Shown here one piece after another: positions 51,583-60,606 of a DNA stretch of 64,000 nt. Source of the stretch: Frigoribacterium sp. PhB116 (GTDB taxonomy: Bacteria > Actinomycetota > Actinomycetes > Actinomycetales > Microbacteriaceae); the NCBI RefSeq assembly GCF_004364285.1, contig NZ_SOBE01000002.1, positions 558,001 to 622,000 on the forward strand. The letters are read 5' to 3'. The notes under the pieces are model-generated. The model ran no database searches. It saw only the letters and a list, made by a program, of their open reading frames with translations, and was not told the DNA's origin. Both the position numbers and the translations under genes were made by a program. Position 1 is the stretch's first letter, and each line of letters opens with the position of its first letter.

Positions 51583-52656
51583 TCAGTCCTGAGTACTCGG
51601 CGGAGAACGTTGAAGCATCTGGTCGCGGACACGGGGCATGGCACGCAGGAGGCGTCCACGGATGTACGCGCAGCCGTCCTCAAACAAGGCCAGAATTTCG
51701 GACTCGTCCAAGTCCTCGAGCATTCGCGCGAAGTGGCGTTCCGCACCCGGCGAGACGAAGGTCCTGTCGGTGTCGCTCAGGACATCGTGGAGCGCGAAGA
51801 GTGCGTCGCGGAGGAAAACATCCACCGATACGGGATGGAATGAGAAGGCGCTGACGAGCAGGGACGTCTCGACCTCTGCCCACGATCTCGAACCGTCCTC
51901 AGTCGGCGCACGCGCCAGCAGCCGCTGTGGGTCCTGCAGCAGATCGGCAAGTTCTGCGCGCTGCCTCCGCGAACGACTGGCCAGGCCGAACGCTGCTGTG
52001 AGGCCTGCTAGGCCGAGCGCCACGGGAAGCCCGGCGACGGCGGCTACGGGCGAAGCGCTCGCATAAGAGGTGACGAGGACCAGAATGGCTGAGGCTTGAA
52101 CGACGCCGGCTGACACAGCGATGAGCCGTGGAAGGCGGCTACCCCGCCAATCCAAGGAGACAGCCGGCGGCATGGCTGTCACGTACCCGGCAGTGAGCGT
52201 GACTGACAGAACACTCAGGCTGAGGACCAGAAGGTTGGCTTGTTGCCCGTCGAGATTCCATGAGCTCGCAGCCACGCCGATGACGGTTAGTGCGCTAGTC
52301 GAAGCAATGGAGGTGAGGACAAAGGTGATGAACGCTCCTTTCGTAACCGCCGTCATCGCTCTGAACGTCCTCGCGAAAGTCCGCCGTCTCATGTTGGCGG
52401 TCAGAACGAGTGCAGCTCCCGCGGCGACGGCGATCAGGGCTCCCGTTATGAACCCGAACCTGTCAGTAGTGATGCTGGAAACGCATGCACCCGCCACTGC
52501 AAAGATGACGAGGAGCCCCGACATCCACACCACTGGAGCTCTGAGGGCCTCATTGACCCCAAGCCGTCCCGATGGCAGCGGCTCGAGTCGCCAGGAATCG
52601 GCCAGCCTCTCGAACGACGAGGTCGGCCCCTTCGTGGGCAAGCGATCAGCTCCCAT
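51583..52656 (-). CDS. hypothetical membrane protein, lower GC than surroundings
   Basis: 357 aa. A soluble N-terminus of about 40 residues precedes about six membrane helices (roughly residues 42-62, 68-88, 105-130, 140-163, 178-200 and 205-225). A cytoplasmic C-terminal domain of about 130 residues follows (LADLLQDPQRLLARAP, FLRDALFALHDVL, HFARMLEDLDESEILALFEDG). No family is recognised. Its ATG overlaps the stop of the MarR gene (ATGA), so it is the second gene of that operon. Its third codon positions are visibly less GC-biased than in neighbours, which suggests acquisition by transfer. Confidence 0.75.
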   Translation of the reverse strand: MGADRLPTKGPTSSFERLADSWRLEPLPSGRLGVNEALRAPVVWMSGLLVIFAVAGACVSSITTDRFGFITGALIAVAAGAALVLTANMRRRTFARTFRAMTAVTKGAFITFVLTSIASTSALTVIGVAASSWNLDGQQANLLVLSLSVLSVTLTAGYVTAMPPAVSLDWRGSRLPRLIAVSAGVVQASAILVLVTSYASASPVAAVAGLPVALGLAGLTAAFGLASRSRRQRAELADLLQDPQRLLARAPTEDGSRSWAEVETSLLVSAFSFHPVSVDVFLRDALFALHDVLSDTDRTFVSPGAERHFARMLEDLDESEILALFEDGCAYIRGRLLRAMPRVRDQMLQRSPPSTQD

Positions 52657-53231
52657 CAGTCGCCGAGCGTCAGGCTGAGACGGCGCAGCAGGTCGCCGAG
52701 CCGCTGCTCATCGACCGGGCCGAGGTCCGCGAGGAGGCGGCGCTCGGCAGCGAGGAGGCGCTCGATCGCGACGTCGACGGCGTCGCCCCCTGCTTGGGTC
52801 AGCCGTGCCCGCACGCCACGACCGTCGTTCGGGTCGGTGCGCCGCTCGACGAGCCCGCGCGCGACGAGCCGATCGATGCGGTTGGTCATGGCGCCGCTCG
52901 AGACGAGCGTCTGCTGCAGCAGGGCCTTCGGGCTCAGCTCGTAGGGCCCGCCCGCCCGGCGGAGCGCGGAGAGGACGTCGAACTCCCACTGCTCGAGATC
53001 GCTGGCGACGAAGGCATCGCGTCGGGCGCGGTCGAGGTGCTTCGCGAGGCGGCCGACGCGCGAGAGCACGTGCAGAGGGGCGAAGTCGAGGTCGGGACGC
53101 TCGTGCGACCAGGCCGCGACGATCCGGTCGACCTCGTCGCGCGGCTCGGTCCCGCCCTGCGGCCCTCGCTCGAGCTTGCGCTCGCCGGAGTCGCGCTGGT
53201 CGCGCTCGTCGTCCTGATCGGCCTCGGGCAT
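52656..53231 (-). CDS. MarR-family transcriptional regulator
   Basis: 191 aa. A charged N-terminus of about 30 residues precedes the MarR winged helix: LDFAPLHVLSRVGRLAKHLDRARR, FDVLSALRRAGGPYELSPKALLQQTLVSSGAMTNRIDRLVARG, then the wing RRTDPNDGRGVRARLT. Effector and targets are unknown; it probably controls itself and the coupled membrane protein gene. ATG 53231 is chosen because the longer open frame runs through the nested hairpin just upstream. That hairpin (53268-53337) begins 36 bases before the start and may affect its expression. Confidence 0.88.
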   Translation of the reverse strand: MPEADQDDERDQRDSGERKLERGPQGGTEPRDEVDRIVAAWSHERPDLDFAPLHVLSRVGRLAKHLDRARRDAFVASDLEQWEFDVLSALRRAGGPYELSPKALLQQTLVSSGAMTNRIDRLVARGLVERRTDPNDGRGVRARLTQAGGDAVDVAIERLLAAERRLLADLGPVDEQRLGDLLRRLSLTLGD

Positions 53232-53267
53232 CTGCTCATCATGGCAGCGCACCTCCTCCCCGTCGGC

Positions 53268-53337
53268 CGAGGGCGGGTCAGCGTGGTCGAGGGCGGGTCC
53301 GCGTCGACCCGCCCTGGACGACGCTGACCCGCCCTCG
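53268..53337. repeat. nested hairpin built from GTCGAGGGCGGGTC units upstream of the MarR gene
   Basis: The outer stem is a perfect 17 bp (53268-53284 with 53321-53337). The inner stem is 14 bp with one mismatch (53286-53299 with 53306-53319). It has the same unit and nested design as 18470-18543. Unlike that copy, it lies upstream of a gene, between the divergent MarR and tRNA genes. Confidence 0.75.
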
Positions 53338-53453
53338 ACCTGAAGAGGCGCGGCCACGGGGCGACGGCGACGGCGGCAGGGCCAGCAACGGCGGGAGCGG
53401 CAGCCACGGCCGAGGTGGCGTCTGACAGAATCGACCCTGCGCCTCGGGCGCGG

Positions 53454-53525
53454 TCCGCCATGGTGTAACGGCAGCACGACAGCCTTTGGAGCTGTTAGGT
53501 CCAGGTTCGAATCCTGGTGGCGGAG
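53454..53525 (+). tRNA. tRNA-Gln (anticodon TTG)
   Basis: 72 nt. The acceptor stem is TCCGCCA / TGGCGGA with discriminator G; CCA is not encoded. The anticodon stem ACAGC / GCTGT encloses the 7-base loop CTTTGGA, giving anticodon TTG for CAA. The T arm is CCAGG-TTCGAAT-CCTGG. The last 14 bases of the gene plus five more are repeated at 54895-54913. Confidence 0.95.
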
Positions 53526-53770
53526 CCGACTTCCTCAACGATGCCGTTGCGCGACAGCTCAGTGGCCGGTTCCTGGCACGATCTGGCTTCGCCTGCGCTC
53601 ACGTTCGGGCCCGGGTCGATATCGCAGCGCTGGCCCTCGCTCACCGGTTCATCACGCCAGGGTGAGGTGTGCCGGGGGCGGCGCCTTCGCCGCCACCTGA
53701 CTTGGCCGGCCCGTCCCTGGTGCATCGTCGGCGATCAGGCATCGACCTGAGCCATCTCGGCAGAAATCGT

Positions 53771-53795
53771 TATAGGTAGCGTTTAGCTATCTATA
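53771..53795. promoter_or_regulatory. 25-bp imperfect dyad overlapping the promoter of the insert genes
   Basis: TATAGGTAGC (53771-53780) and GCTATCTATA (53786-53795) are inverted with a single mismatch around GTTTA. The A+T-rich dyad lies immediately before ATG 53799 and contains -10-like hexamers. A regulator binding here would control the two-gene unit. No obvious DNA-binding protein is encoded inside the insert. Confidence 0.6.
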
Positions 53796-53798
53796 GTA

Positions 53799-54290
53799 AT
53801 GCGAGGACGACGAGCGACGGGACGACAGTTGATGGAAGAAGTGAAAGTGCTGGTTTCACCGGATCGGTTGACGGATTTCTACCGATGGTTCGCAGATTGG
53901 AGCGATGGACGCCTGAGCGAGAGGGGCGCTTCGGGTCCTGGGCAAGGCGAGGTCTCTCCGGACAGCGAGAAGGACGTCTTCCTCGCTGCCGTCGAGTTCT
54001 GGAAGCTCCTCCGTCCCAAGGAGCGTGAGATCTGGAACATGTGGATTGTCGCCGCCCCTCGGATGGTCGCCGCGGACGAGATCGTGAGCGAGCTGAGTCT
54101 CGCCAATGCCCGTGAGATCCCCGGCGCGTTGTCATGGTCATCGCGAAAGGGACGGAAGGTCGGGTTCGTGGCGTCGTGGCGATTCAGATCGGATCCTCAG
54201 ACGGGTCGTCCCGTGTACGGGATCGAAGATGTGACCTACGCCGAAGTCCTCGGTCGAGCTCGGGACGCTGTCGAGGGCGGCCTCCGATGA
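53799..54290 (+). CDS. unknown protein of the tRNA-Gln insert, possibly DUF6416-like
   Basis: 163 aa from ATG 53799; ATG 53832 is an alternative that would leave room for a short leader. Residues about 70-160 (FWKLLRPKEREIWNMWI, AAPRMVAADEIVSELSL, RKGRKVGFVASWRF) resemble the winged-helix-like core I associate with DUF6416 proteins in mobile regions of actinobacteria. The match is weak and from memory. No catalytic motif or membrane segment is seen. The stop overlaps the next start (ATGA), so the two proteins are made together. Codon choice is less GC-biased than in core genes. Confidence 0.65.
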   Translation: MRGRRATGRQLMEEVKVLVSPDRLTDFYRWFADWSDGRLSERGASGPGQGEVSPDSEKDVFLAAVEFWKLLRPKEREIWNMWIVAAPRMVAADEIVSELSLANAREIPGALSWSSRKGRKVGFVASWRFRSDPQTGRPVYGIEDVTYAEVLGRARDAVEGGLR

Positions 54291-54844
54291 CGCCCCAGGG
54301 GCAGGGTCGGTTCCAGCGGCTCGAGTCGCTGGCAGAAGTCTTCCGTGTCCTGCGCATGCCTGTGGAGAACAGGCGAACGGTGGAGGCGTACACGGCCGCG
54401 ATCGGCATCGACCATTACGAGCAGACCACGGGATACGTCATCGCGTCCCGACAGGACGGCGGGCCGCAGATCAGGATCGCCTACGGTTGGGCGAACGGCT
54501 TTCGAGACCGCGAGGAGATCGAAGCCATCGTCGGTACTCAGCTCTCGACTTGGGGCAGCGATGACCGCTCTCCGTTGTGGGGTCTCTGGCACCCGAAGAA
54601 TCGTGCCCGTACGAGCCCCGGATCCAGCAAGACACCCAAGAGGCGGACGAAAGATCGCAGGGTGGCCGGTCGGGATGTCGCCAAGCAGCTGGCTGTCCGC
54701 GGTTCACTCGGCTGCTACGGGCCAGGCACCCTAGGGGCACCGTGTGATGAGCCAGCGACGGGTGTCGCGAACAGCCTCGACTTGTGTCAGCGCCATCTGG
54801 TCTCCGTCCGGCTTCAGGAACGGACCGCCGCTCTCCTGGAGTGA
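54287..54844 (+). CDS. unknown protein of the tRNA-Gln insert with C-terminal Cys/His cluster
   Basis: 185 aa. ATG 54287 overlaps the preceding stop. The N-terminal 90 residues (RFQRLESLAEVFRVL, HYEQTTGYVIASRQDGG, WANGFRDREEIEAIV) are not assigned to a family. A basic linker (residues about 105-140) follows. The last 45 residues carry cysteines in LGCYGPGTLGAPCDEP and LDLCQRHL, which could form a small zinc site (C...C...CxxH). Such a knuckle would suit nucleic-acid binding, but this is inference. No homology to integrases, nucleases or known toxins is seen. Confidence 0.65.
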   Translation: MTPQGQGRFQRLESLAEVFRVLRMPVENRRTVEAYTAAIGIDHYEQTTGYVIASRQDGGPQIRIAYGWANGFRDREEIEAIVGTQLSTWGSDDRSPLWGLWHPKNRARTSPGSSKTPKRRTKDRRVAGRDVAKQLAVRGSLGCYGPGTLGAPCDEPATGVANSLDLCQRHLVSVRLQERTAALLE

Positions 54845-54977
54845 CGAAAGGCGACGATTCCGCGAGCAAAGACACTCCGGGGCGCGTCCGCCCGTCCTGG
54901 TGGCGGAGCTGACGAGCTGAGAGCCGACGGAGGCGTCCGTCCGGCGCCCGATCCGGACCGGCGGCCTCGGCTCTCGA

Positions 54978-54983
54978 TAGCCT
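54978..54983 (+). promoter_or_regulatory. -10 box TAGCCT, leaderless start of the DUF4126-like gene
   Basis: TAGCCT with a 6-base gap to ATG 54990. Confidence 0.6.
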
Positions 54984-54989
54984 GCGGCC

Positions 54990-55484
54990 ATGTCGACCAC
55001 CACGCTCTCCCCGCTCGCCCGTGCCGCCCTGCTCGGCGTCCTCACCGGCTCCCGCTCGGCGACGCCCCTCGCGGCCCTGGCCCTCAGCCGCGACAGTCGC
55101 ACCCTCACCGGCAGCTGGCAGGAGTGGGCGGTGGTCCGCTCGTCGATCGGCCGTGCCGTGTTCGTCGCCGCCGGCGCGGGCGAGCTCGTCGGGGACAAGC
55201 TGCCCTCGACGCCCAGCCGCATCTCGGGCGGCGCGATCTTCGGACGCGTCGCCGCCGGTGCCGTCGTCGGCTTCGCGATGGGCACCACCGACCTCCGCGC
55301 CGACCGCGGCGTGCAAGGCGCGCTGATCGGCGCCGCGGGGGCCGTCGTCGGCAGCTTCGCGGGCTACCTGGGCCGCAAGGCGCTCGTCGAGAAGACCGGG
55401 CTCCCCGACCTCGTCGTCGCCCTGCTCGAGGACGCCGTCGCGGTCGGCGGCACCGCCGCCGTCGTGCGCGCCGCCCGCAGCTGA
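54990..55484 (+). CDS. DUF4126-like small membrane protein
   Basis: 164 aa. Glycine- and alanine-rich hydrophobic helices (about residues 8-28, 52-66, 80-96, 108-128 and 142-160) carry the pattern LARAALLGVLTGSRSATPLA, GELVGDKLPSTPSRI and GRVAAGAVVGFAMG. These are typical of the DUF4126 family, whose function is unknown. It restarts normal GC content right after the second copy of the tRNA repeat and has its own leaderless promoter. Confidence 0.8.
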   Translation: MSTTTLSPLARAALLGVLTGSRSATPLAALALSRDSRTLTGSWQEWAVVRSSIGRAVFVAAGAGELVGDKLPSTPSRISGGAIFGRVAAGAVVGFAMGTTDLRADRGVQGALIGAAGAVVGSFAGYLGRKALVEKTGLPDLVVALLEDAVAVGGTAAVVRAARS

Positions 55485-55612
55485 CGTCTGCCCTCCACAG
55501 GGCCCGGCCGACCCGCCCGCCGCACCGGACACGCGTGCTCGACCCGCGCCTCCTCCGGCGCCCGTGGGAGGATCGCCGATGATCGCCGCACGCCCCCACC
55601 CCTAGGAGCCCC

Positions 55613-57046
<1,434 letters not shown>

Positions 57047-57087
57047 CCCCTGTCGGGTTGGCCCCCCGGGGCCGGAGAGCGAGTGAC

Positions 57088-58065
57088 GTGTCCGGAATCA
57101 AGATCACCGGCGAGAACCGACTCGTTCTGGTCTCGGGGCGTGCGCACCCCGAGCTGGCGAACCAGATCGCGTCGGAGCTCGGCTCCGAGCTGATCCCGAC
57201 CGACGCCCGCACCTTCGCCAACGGCGAGCTCTACGCGCGCTACGACGAGAGCGTCCGCGGCGCCGACGCGTTCGTCATCCAGTCGCACTCGGCCCCGATC
57301 AACGAGTGGCTCGTGGAGCAGCTCATCATGGTCGACGCCCTCAAGCGCGCCTCGGCGAAGCGCATCACGGTGGTCGCGCCGTTCTACCCGTACGCCCGCC
57401 AGGACAAGAAGGGGCGCGGTCGCGAGCCGATCTCGGCCCGTCTCGTCGCCGACCTGTTCAAGGCCGCGGGTGCCCACCGCATCATGAGCGTCGACCTGCA
57501 CGCCCCGCAGATCCAGGGCTTCTTCGACGGCCCGGTCGACCACCTCTTCGCCATGCCGGTGCTGCTCGAGCACTTCCGCACCAAGCTCGACAACAGCACA
57601 CTGACCGTGGTGTCGCCCGACATGGGCCGCGTCCGCGTCGCCGACATCTGGAGCGAGAAGCTCGACGCGCCCCTCGCCATCATCCACAAGCGCCGCGACC
57701 CCCTGGTGCCGAACCAGGTCACGGTGCACGAGATCGTCGGCGAGGTGGAGGGTCGCGTCTGCCTGCTCGTCGACGACCTGATCGACACGGGCCGCACCAT
57801 CGTCAAGGCCGCCGAGGCGCTCAAGGCCGCCGGCGCGATCGGCGTCGTCGTCGCCGCCACCCACGCGGTCTTCAGCGACCCGGCTCCCGAGATCCTGAGC
57901 AGCGACTTCATCGACTCGGTCGTCGTCACGGACACCCTGCCGCTGACCGACCACCAGAAGTTCGACAAGCTCGAGATCCTGCCGATCGCCCCGCTGATCG
58001 CCCGCGCGATCCACGAGGTCTTCGACAACGGCTCGGTCACGTCGATGTTCGACGGGGCGGCGTAG
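57088..58065 (+). CDS. prs: ribose-phosphate pyrophosphokinase Prs
   Basis: 325 aa. Makes PRPP from ribose-5-phosphate and ATP. Motifs: LVSGRAHPELANQIA, FANGELYARYDESVRG, PFYPYARQDKKGRGREPISARLVADL, VDLHAPQIQGFFDGPVDHLFA, and the PRPP loop VDDLIDTGRTIVKAA. GTG 57088 is preceded by GGAGAG; the open frame to 56974 is a shadow inside glmU. No promoter is seen in the short glmU-prs gap, so they are probably co-transcribed. Confidence 0.97.
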   Translation: MSGIKITGENRLVLVSGRAHPELANQIASELGSELIPTDARTFANGELYARYDESVRGADAFVIQSHSAPINEWLVEQLIMVDALKRASAKRITVVAPFYPYARQDKKGRGREPISARLVADLFKAAGAHRIMSVDLHAPQIQGFFDGPVDHLFAMPVLLEHFRTKLDNSTLTVVSPDMGRVRVADIWSEKLDAPLAIIHKRRDPLVPNQVTVHEIVGEVEGRVCLLVDDLIDTGRTIVKAAEALKAAGAIGVVVAATHAVFSDPAPEILSSDFIDSVVVTDTLPLTDHQKFDKLEILPIAPLIARAIHEVFDNGSVTSMFDGAA

Positions 58066-58127
58066 CCGACCCGTCGAACCAGACGGCACAGCCGATGGCG
58101 CCCCGAGCACCGCGGCACCTGCGCGAA

Positions 58128-58170
58128 CAGAACGGCCGTGACCGGGTTGGACCCGGCCACGGCCGTTCTG
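58128..58170. terminator. 20-bp stem hairpin between prs and gnd
   Basis: Arms 58128-58147 and 58151-58170 pair with a single mismatch around a 3-base TGG loop. It lies between converging genes and serves as a probable bidirectional terminator without a T-tract. Confidence 0.8.
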
Positions 58171-58212
58171 CCTGTCGACGCCCGGTCGTCTAGACGCCTC
58201 GATGTCACCGTC

Positions 58213-59685
58213 TCAGTGCGTCGACGGCTCCGTCTCGATCTCCGAGCGGTCGCCCGACCACAGCGTGTGGAACACGCCGTCCTCGCCGACCCGCTCGTAG
58301 GTGTGCGCGCCGAAGAAGTCGCGCTGGCCCTGGATGAGGGCGGCGGGGAGGCGCTCCGACGCGAGCGAGTCGTAGTACGACAGCGCCGACGCGAACCCGG
58401 GCACGGGGATGCCCGACAGGGCCGCCTTGGCGACGATGCGGCGCCAGGCCTGCTCGCCGTCGCGGACGGCGGCGGCGAAGTAGTCGTCCTCGAGCAGCGT
58501 CGCGATGGTGCTGTCCTTCTCGTACGCCTCGACGATGCGGTTGAGGAACTGCGCACGGATGATGCAGCCGCCGCGCCAGATCTTCGCCACGGCGCCCTTG
58601 TCGATGTCCCAGTCGTACTCGAGCGCGCCCGCGATGATCGCGTCGAAGCCCTGGGCGTAGGCCACGATCTTCGAGGCGTAGAGCGCCTTCTGCACGTCGT
58701 CCTCGAAGCCGTCGCCCGCCTCCTGCACCTCGGGGCGACCCTGCAGGGTCGCCTGCACCGCGGCGCGCTGGTCGGGCTTCGACGAGACGGCCCGGGCGAA
58801 GACGGCCTCGGCGATGCCGCCGACGGGCACGCCCAGGCCGACGCTGTTCTGCACGGTCCAGACGCCGGTCCCCTTCGAGCCGGCTGCGTCGACGATCGAG
58901 TCGACCAGCGGTCCGCCGGTCTTGGAGTCGACCTGGCGCAGCACCTCGGCGGTGATCTCGATCAGGTACGACTCCAGCTCGCCCTTGTTCCACTCCTCGA
59001 ACACGGCGGCGATGTCGGCCGGCTCGTGCCCGCCGACGCGGCGGAGCAGGTCGTACGACTCGGCGATGAGCTGCATGTCGGCGTACTCGATGCCGTTGTG
59101 GATCATCTTGACGAAGTGGCCCGCGCCGTCGGAGCCGATGTGCGTGACGCACGGCTCGCCCTCGGCGACCGCGGCGATCGACGCGAGGATCGGGCCGAGG
59201 GTCTCGTACGCCTCCTTCGAGCCGCCGGGCATGATCGACGGGCCCTTGAGGGCGCCCTCCTCGCCCCCGGAGATGCCGGCGCCGACGAAGTTCAGCCCGC
59301 GCTCCTTCAGGGCTGCCTCGCGCCTCCTCGTGTCCTGGAAGTTCGCGTTGCCGCCGTCGACGATGATGTCGCCCTCCTCGAAGAGGTCGGCGAGCTGGTC
59401 GATGACGGCGTCGGTGCCCTTGCCGGCCTGGACCATGATGATCGCGGTGCGCGGCTTCTGCAGCGACGCGGCGAAGTCCTCGATCGACTTCGAGGCGACG
59501 AAGCCGGCGTCGCCGTGCTCGTCCATCAGGGTGTCCGTGCGCCCGGGGGAGCGGTTGTAGACGGCGACGGTGTTGCCCTCGCGGCTGGCGAGGTTGCGGG
59601 CCAGGTTCGATCCCATGACGGCCAGGCCGACGACTCCGATGTTCGCCTGGGCGGTGGGGGTGGACTGTTCTCCGTGGTCGGTCAC
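58213..59685 (-). CDS. gnd: NADP-dependent 6-phosphogluconate dehydrogenase (decarboxylating)
   Basis: 490 aa, the long dimeric form. The Rossmann site is IGVVGLAVMGSNLARNLA (residues 16-33). Substrate and catalytic blocks include DGGNANFQDTRRREAAL, GISGGEEGALKGPSIMPGG, GHFVKMIHNGIEYADMQ and the C-terminal RAQRDFFGAHTYER. It oxidises 6-phosphogluconate to ribulose-5-phosphate, making NADPH. GTG 59685 follows CAAGGAGG; the longer frame to 59910 overlaps gntK and is rejected. It is divergent from gluconokinase, and the two together take gluconate into the pentose phosphate pathway. Confidence 0.97.
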   Translation of the reverse strand: MTDHGEQSTPTAQANIGVVGLAVMGSNLARNLASREGNTVAVYNRSPGRTDTLMDEHGDAGFVASKSIEDFAASLQKPRTAIIMVQAGKGTDAVIDQLADLFEEGDIIVDGGNANFQDTRRREAALKERGLNFVGAGISGGEEGALKGPSIMPGGSKEAYETLGPILASIAAVAEGEPCVTHIGSDGAGHFVKMIHNGIEYADMQLIAESYDLLRRVGGHEPADIAAVFEEWNKGELESYLIEITAEVLRQVDSKTGGPLVDSIVDAAGSKGTGVWTVQNSVGLGVPVGGIAEAVFARAVSSKPDQRAAVQATLQGRPEVQEAGDGFEDDVQKALYASKIVAYAQGFDAIIAGALEYDWDIDKGAVAKIWRGGCIIRAQFLNRIVEAYEKDSTIATLLEDDYFAAAVRDGEQAWRRIVAKAALSGIPVPGFASALSYYDSLASERLPAALIQGQRDFFGAHTYERVGEDGVFHTLWSGDRSEIETEPSTH

Positions 59686-59792
59686 GGTGCCTCCTTGCGG
59701 TCGATGACCCCCGCACACTATTCCTCCGTCCTGCGCCCCCGACAGGCACCGTCGGTGCCCTCCGGGGCGCGGACGACACGAGGAGGCGCGTC

Positions 59793-59798
59793 TACGCT
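59793..59798 (+). promoter_or_regulatory. -10 box TACGCT for gntK
   Basis: TACGCT followed by a leader of about 32 bases with GAGAGG before GTG 59837. This is a leadered transcript. Confidence 0.45.
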
Positions 59799-59836
59799 GG
59801 TCCGGACGCCGCCGTCCCCGACACCGAGAGGTCCCC

Positions 59837-60358
59837 GTGCCTGAGACCCAGCTGCCCGCCCCGATCCCGCCCGTCGTCGTGATGGGGGTGTCCGGCTCCG
59901 GCAAGTCCACCGTCGGCGAGCTCCTCGCGCGGACGGCCGGCGTCCCCTTCGTCGACGCCGACGACCTCCACCCTCAGGCCAACCGCGACAAGATGGCCGC
60001 CGGCCACGCGCTCGACGACGACGACCGTGCGCCCTGGCTCGAGATCGTCGCGCAGCGCATCCGCGACGCCGGGGAGGACGGCGTGGTCGTCGCCTGCTCG
60101 GCACTGAAGCGCCGCTACCGGGACGTGCTCCGCGGCGGCGACCCGCGCCTCCGGTTCGTGCACCTCACCGGCGTGCGCGAGCTCGTCGCCGAGCGGCAGA
60201 AGGCACGCAAGGGGCACTTCATGCCGCCCGGGCTGATGGAGTCGCAGTTCGCGACCCTCGAGCCGCTCGGCGACGACGAGCCGGGCTTCGGCGTCGACGT
60301 GTCCGCGGGTCCCGACGAGATCGTCGCGGAGGCGCTGGCTCGTCTCGACGGACGCTGA
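59837..60358 (+). CDS. gntK: gluconokinase
   Basis: 173 aa P-loop kinase of the GntK family that phosphorylates gluconate. Walker A GVSGSGKST is at residues 17-25. DADDLHPQANRDKMAAGHALDDDDR, VVACSALKRRYRDVLR and FVHLTGVRELVAERQ follow, with KGHFMPPGLMESQF typical of the family. GTG 59837 has GAGAGG upstream. It supplies the substrate of the divergent 6-phosphogluconate dehydrogenase. No gluconate permease is nearby. Confidence 0.95.
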   Translation: MPETQLPAPIPPVVVMGVSGSGKSTVGELLARTAGVPFVDADDLHPQANRDKMAAGHALDDDDRAPWLEIVAQRIRDAGEDGVVVACSALKRRYRDVLRGGDPRLRFVHLTGVRELVAERQKARKGHFMPPGLMESQFATLEPLGDDEPGFGVDVSAGPDEIVAEALARLDGR

Positions 60359-60426
60359 CGTCCGTCGGCACGGGACGCTGACGACCCGTGACGGCGCCGG
60401 GGTTGGCGACACGCCCGGGTGGCCTG

Positions 60427-60432
60427 TAGCCT
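60427..60432 (+). promoter_or_regulatory. -10 box TAGCCT for rplY, with a leader of about 170 bases
   Basis: The only TANNNT box of the common form in this gap. It predicts a transcript start near 60439 and an unusually long leader for this genome. The leader holds a tetraloop hairpin GGGTGC-TCCG-GCACCC at 60452-60467 and a GGGCC-rich hairpin near 60574-60589. Confidence 0.45.
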
Positions 60433-60606
60433 GGGTGTCGACTTCGGCGAGGGGTGCTCCGGCACCCGTTATCGACGCGGTAGGCAGGCACTCGGTCTCG
60501 TGACATCGTCCCCACGGCTGCGAGGTCCCTCCTCACGCGATCTGCGTTCGAGTTGACATCGACCCACACATCCCGGGCCGCCAGGCCCGCAGAAACGGAG
60601 ACATCC

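Larger units (their letters stand above)
53512..54913 (+). mobile_element. 1.38-kb insert at the 3' end of tRNA-Gln, flanked by 18/19-bp direct repeats
   Basis: The repeats TCCTGGTGGCGGAGCCGAC (53512-53530, tRNA end) and TCCTGGTGGCGGAGCTGAC (54895-54913) frame a segment of visibly lower GC with two unknown genes. This is the layout of a site-specific integration into a tRNA gene. No integrase, excisionase, replication or conjugation gene fits in the segment, so it is either a decayed remnant or a small element moved by an integrase supplied in trans. Confidence 0.65.

Noticed and set aside
53454-54913. Complete integrative conjugative element or prophage at tRNA-Gln
   Set aside because: Only two small genes fit between the repeats; there is no integrase, relaxase, replication or capsid gene.
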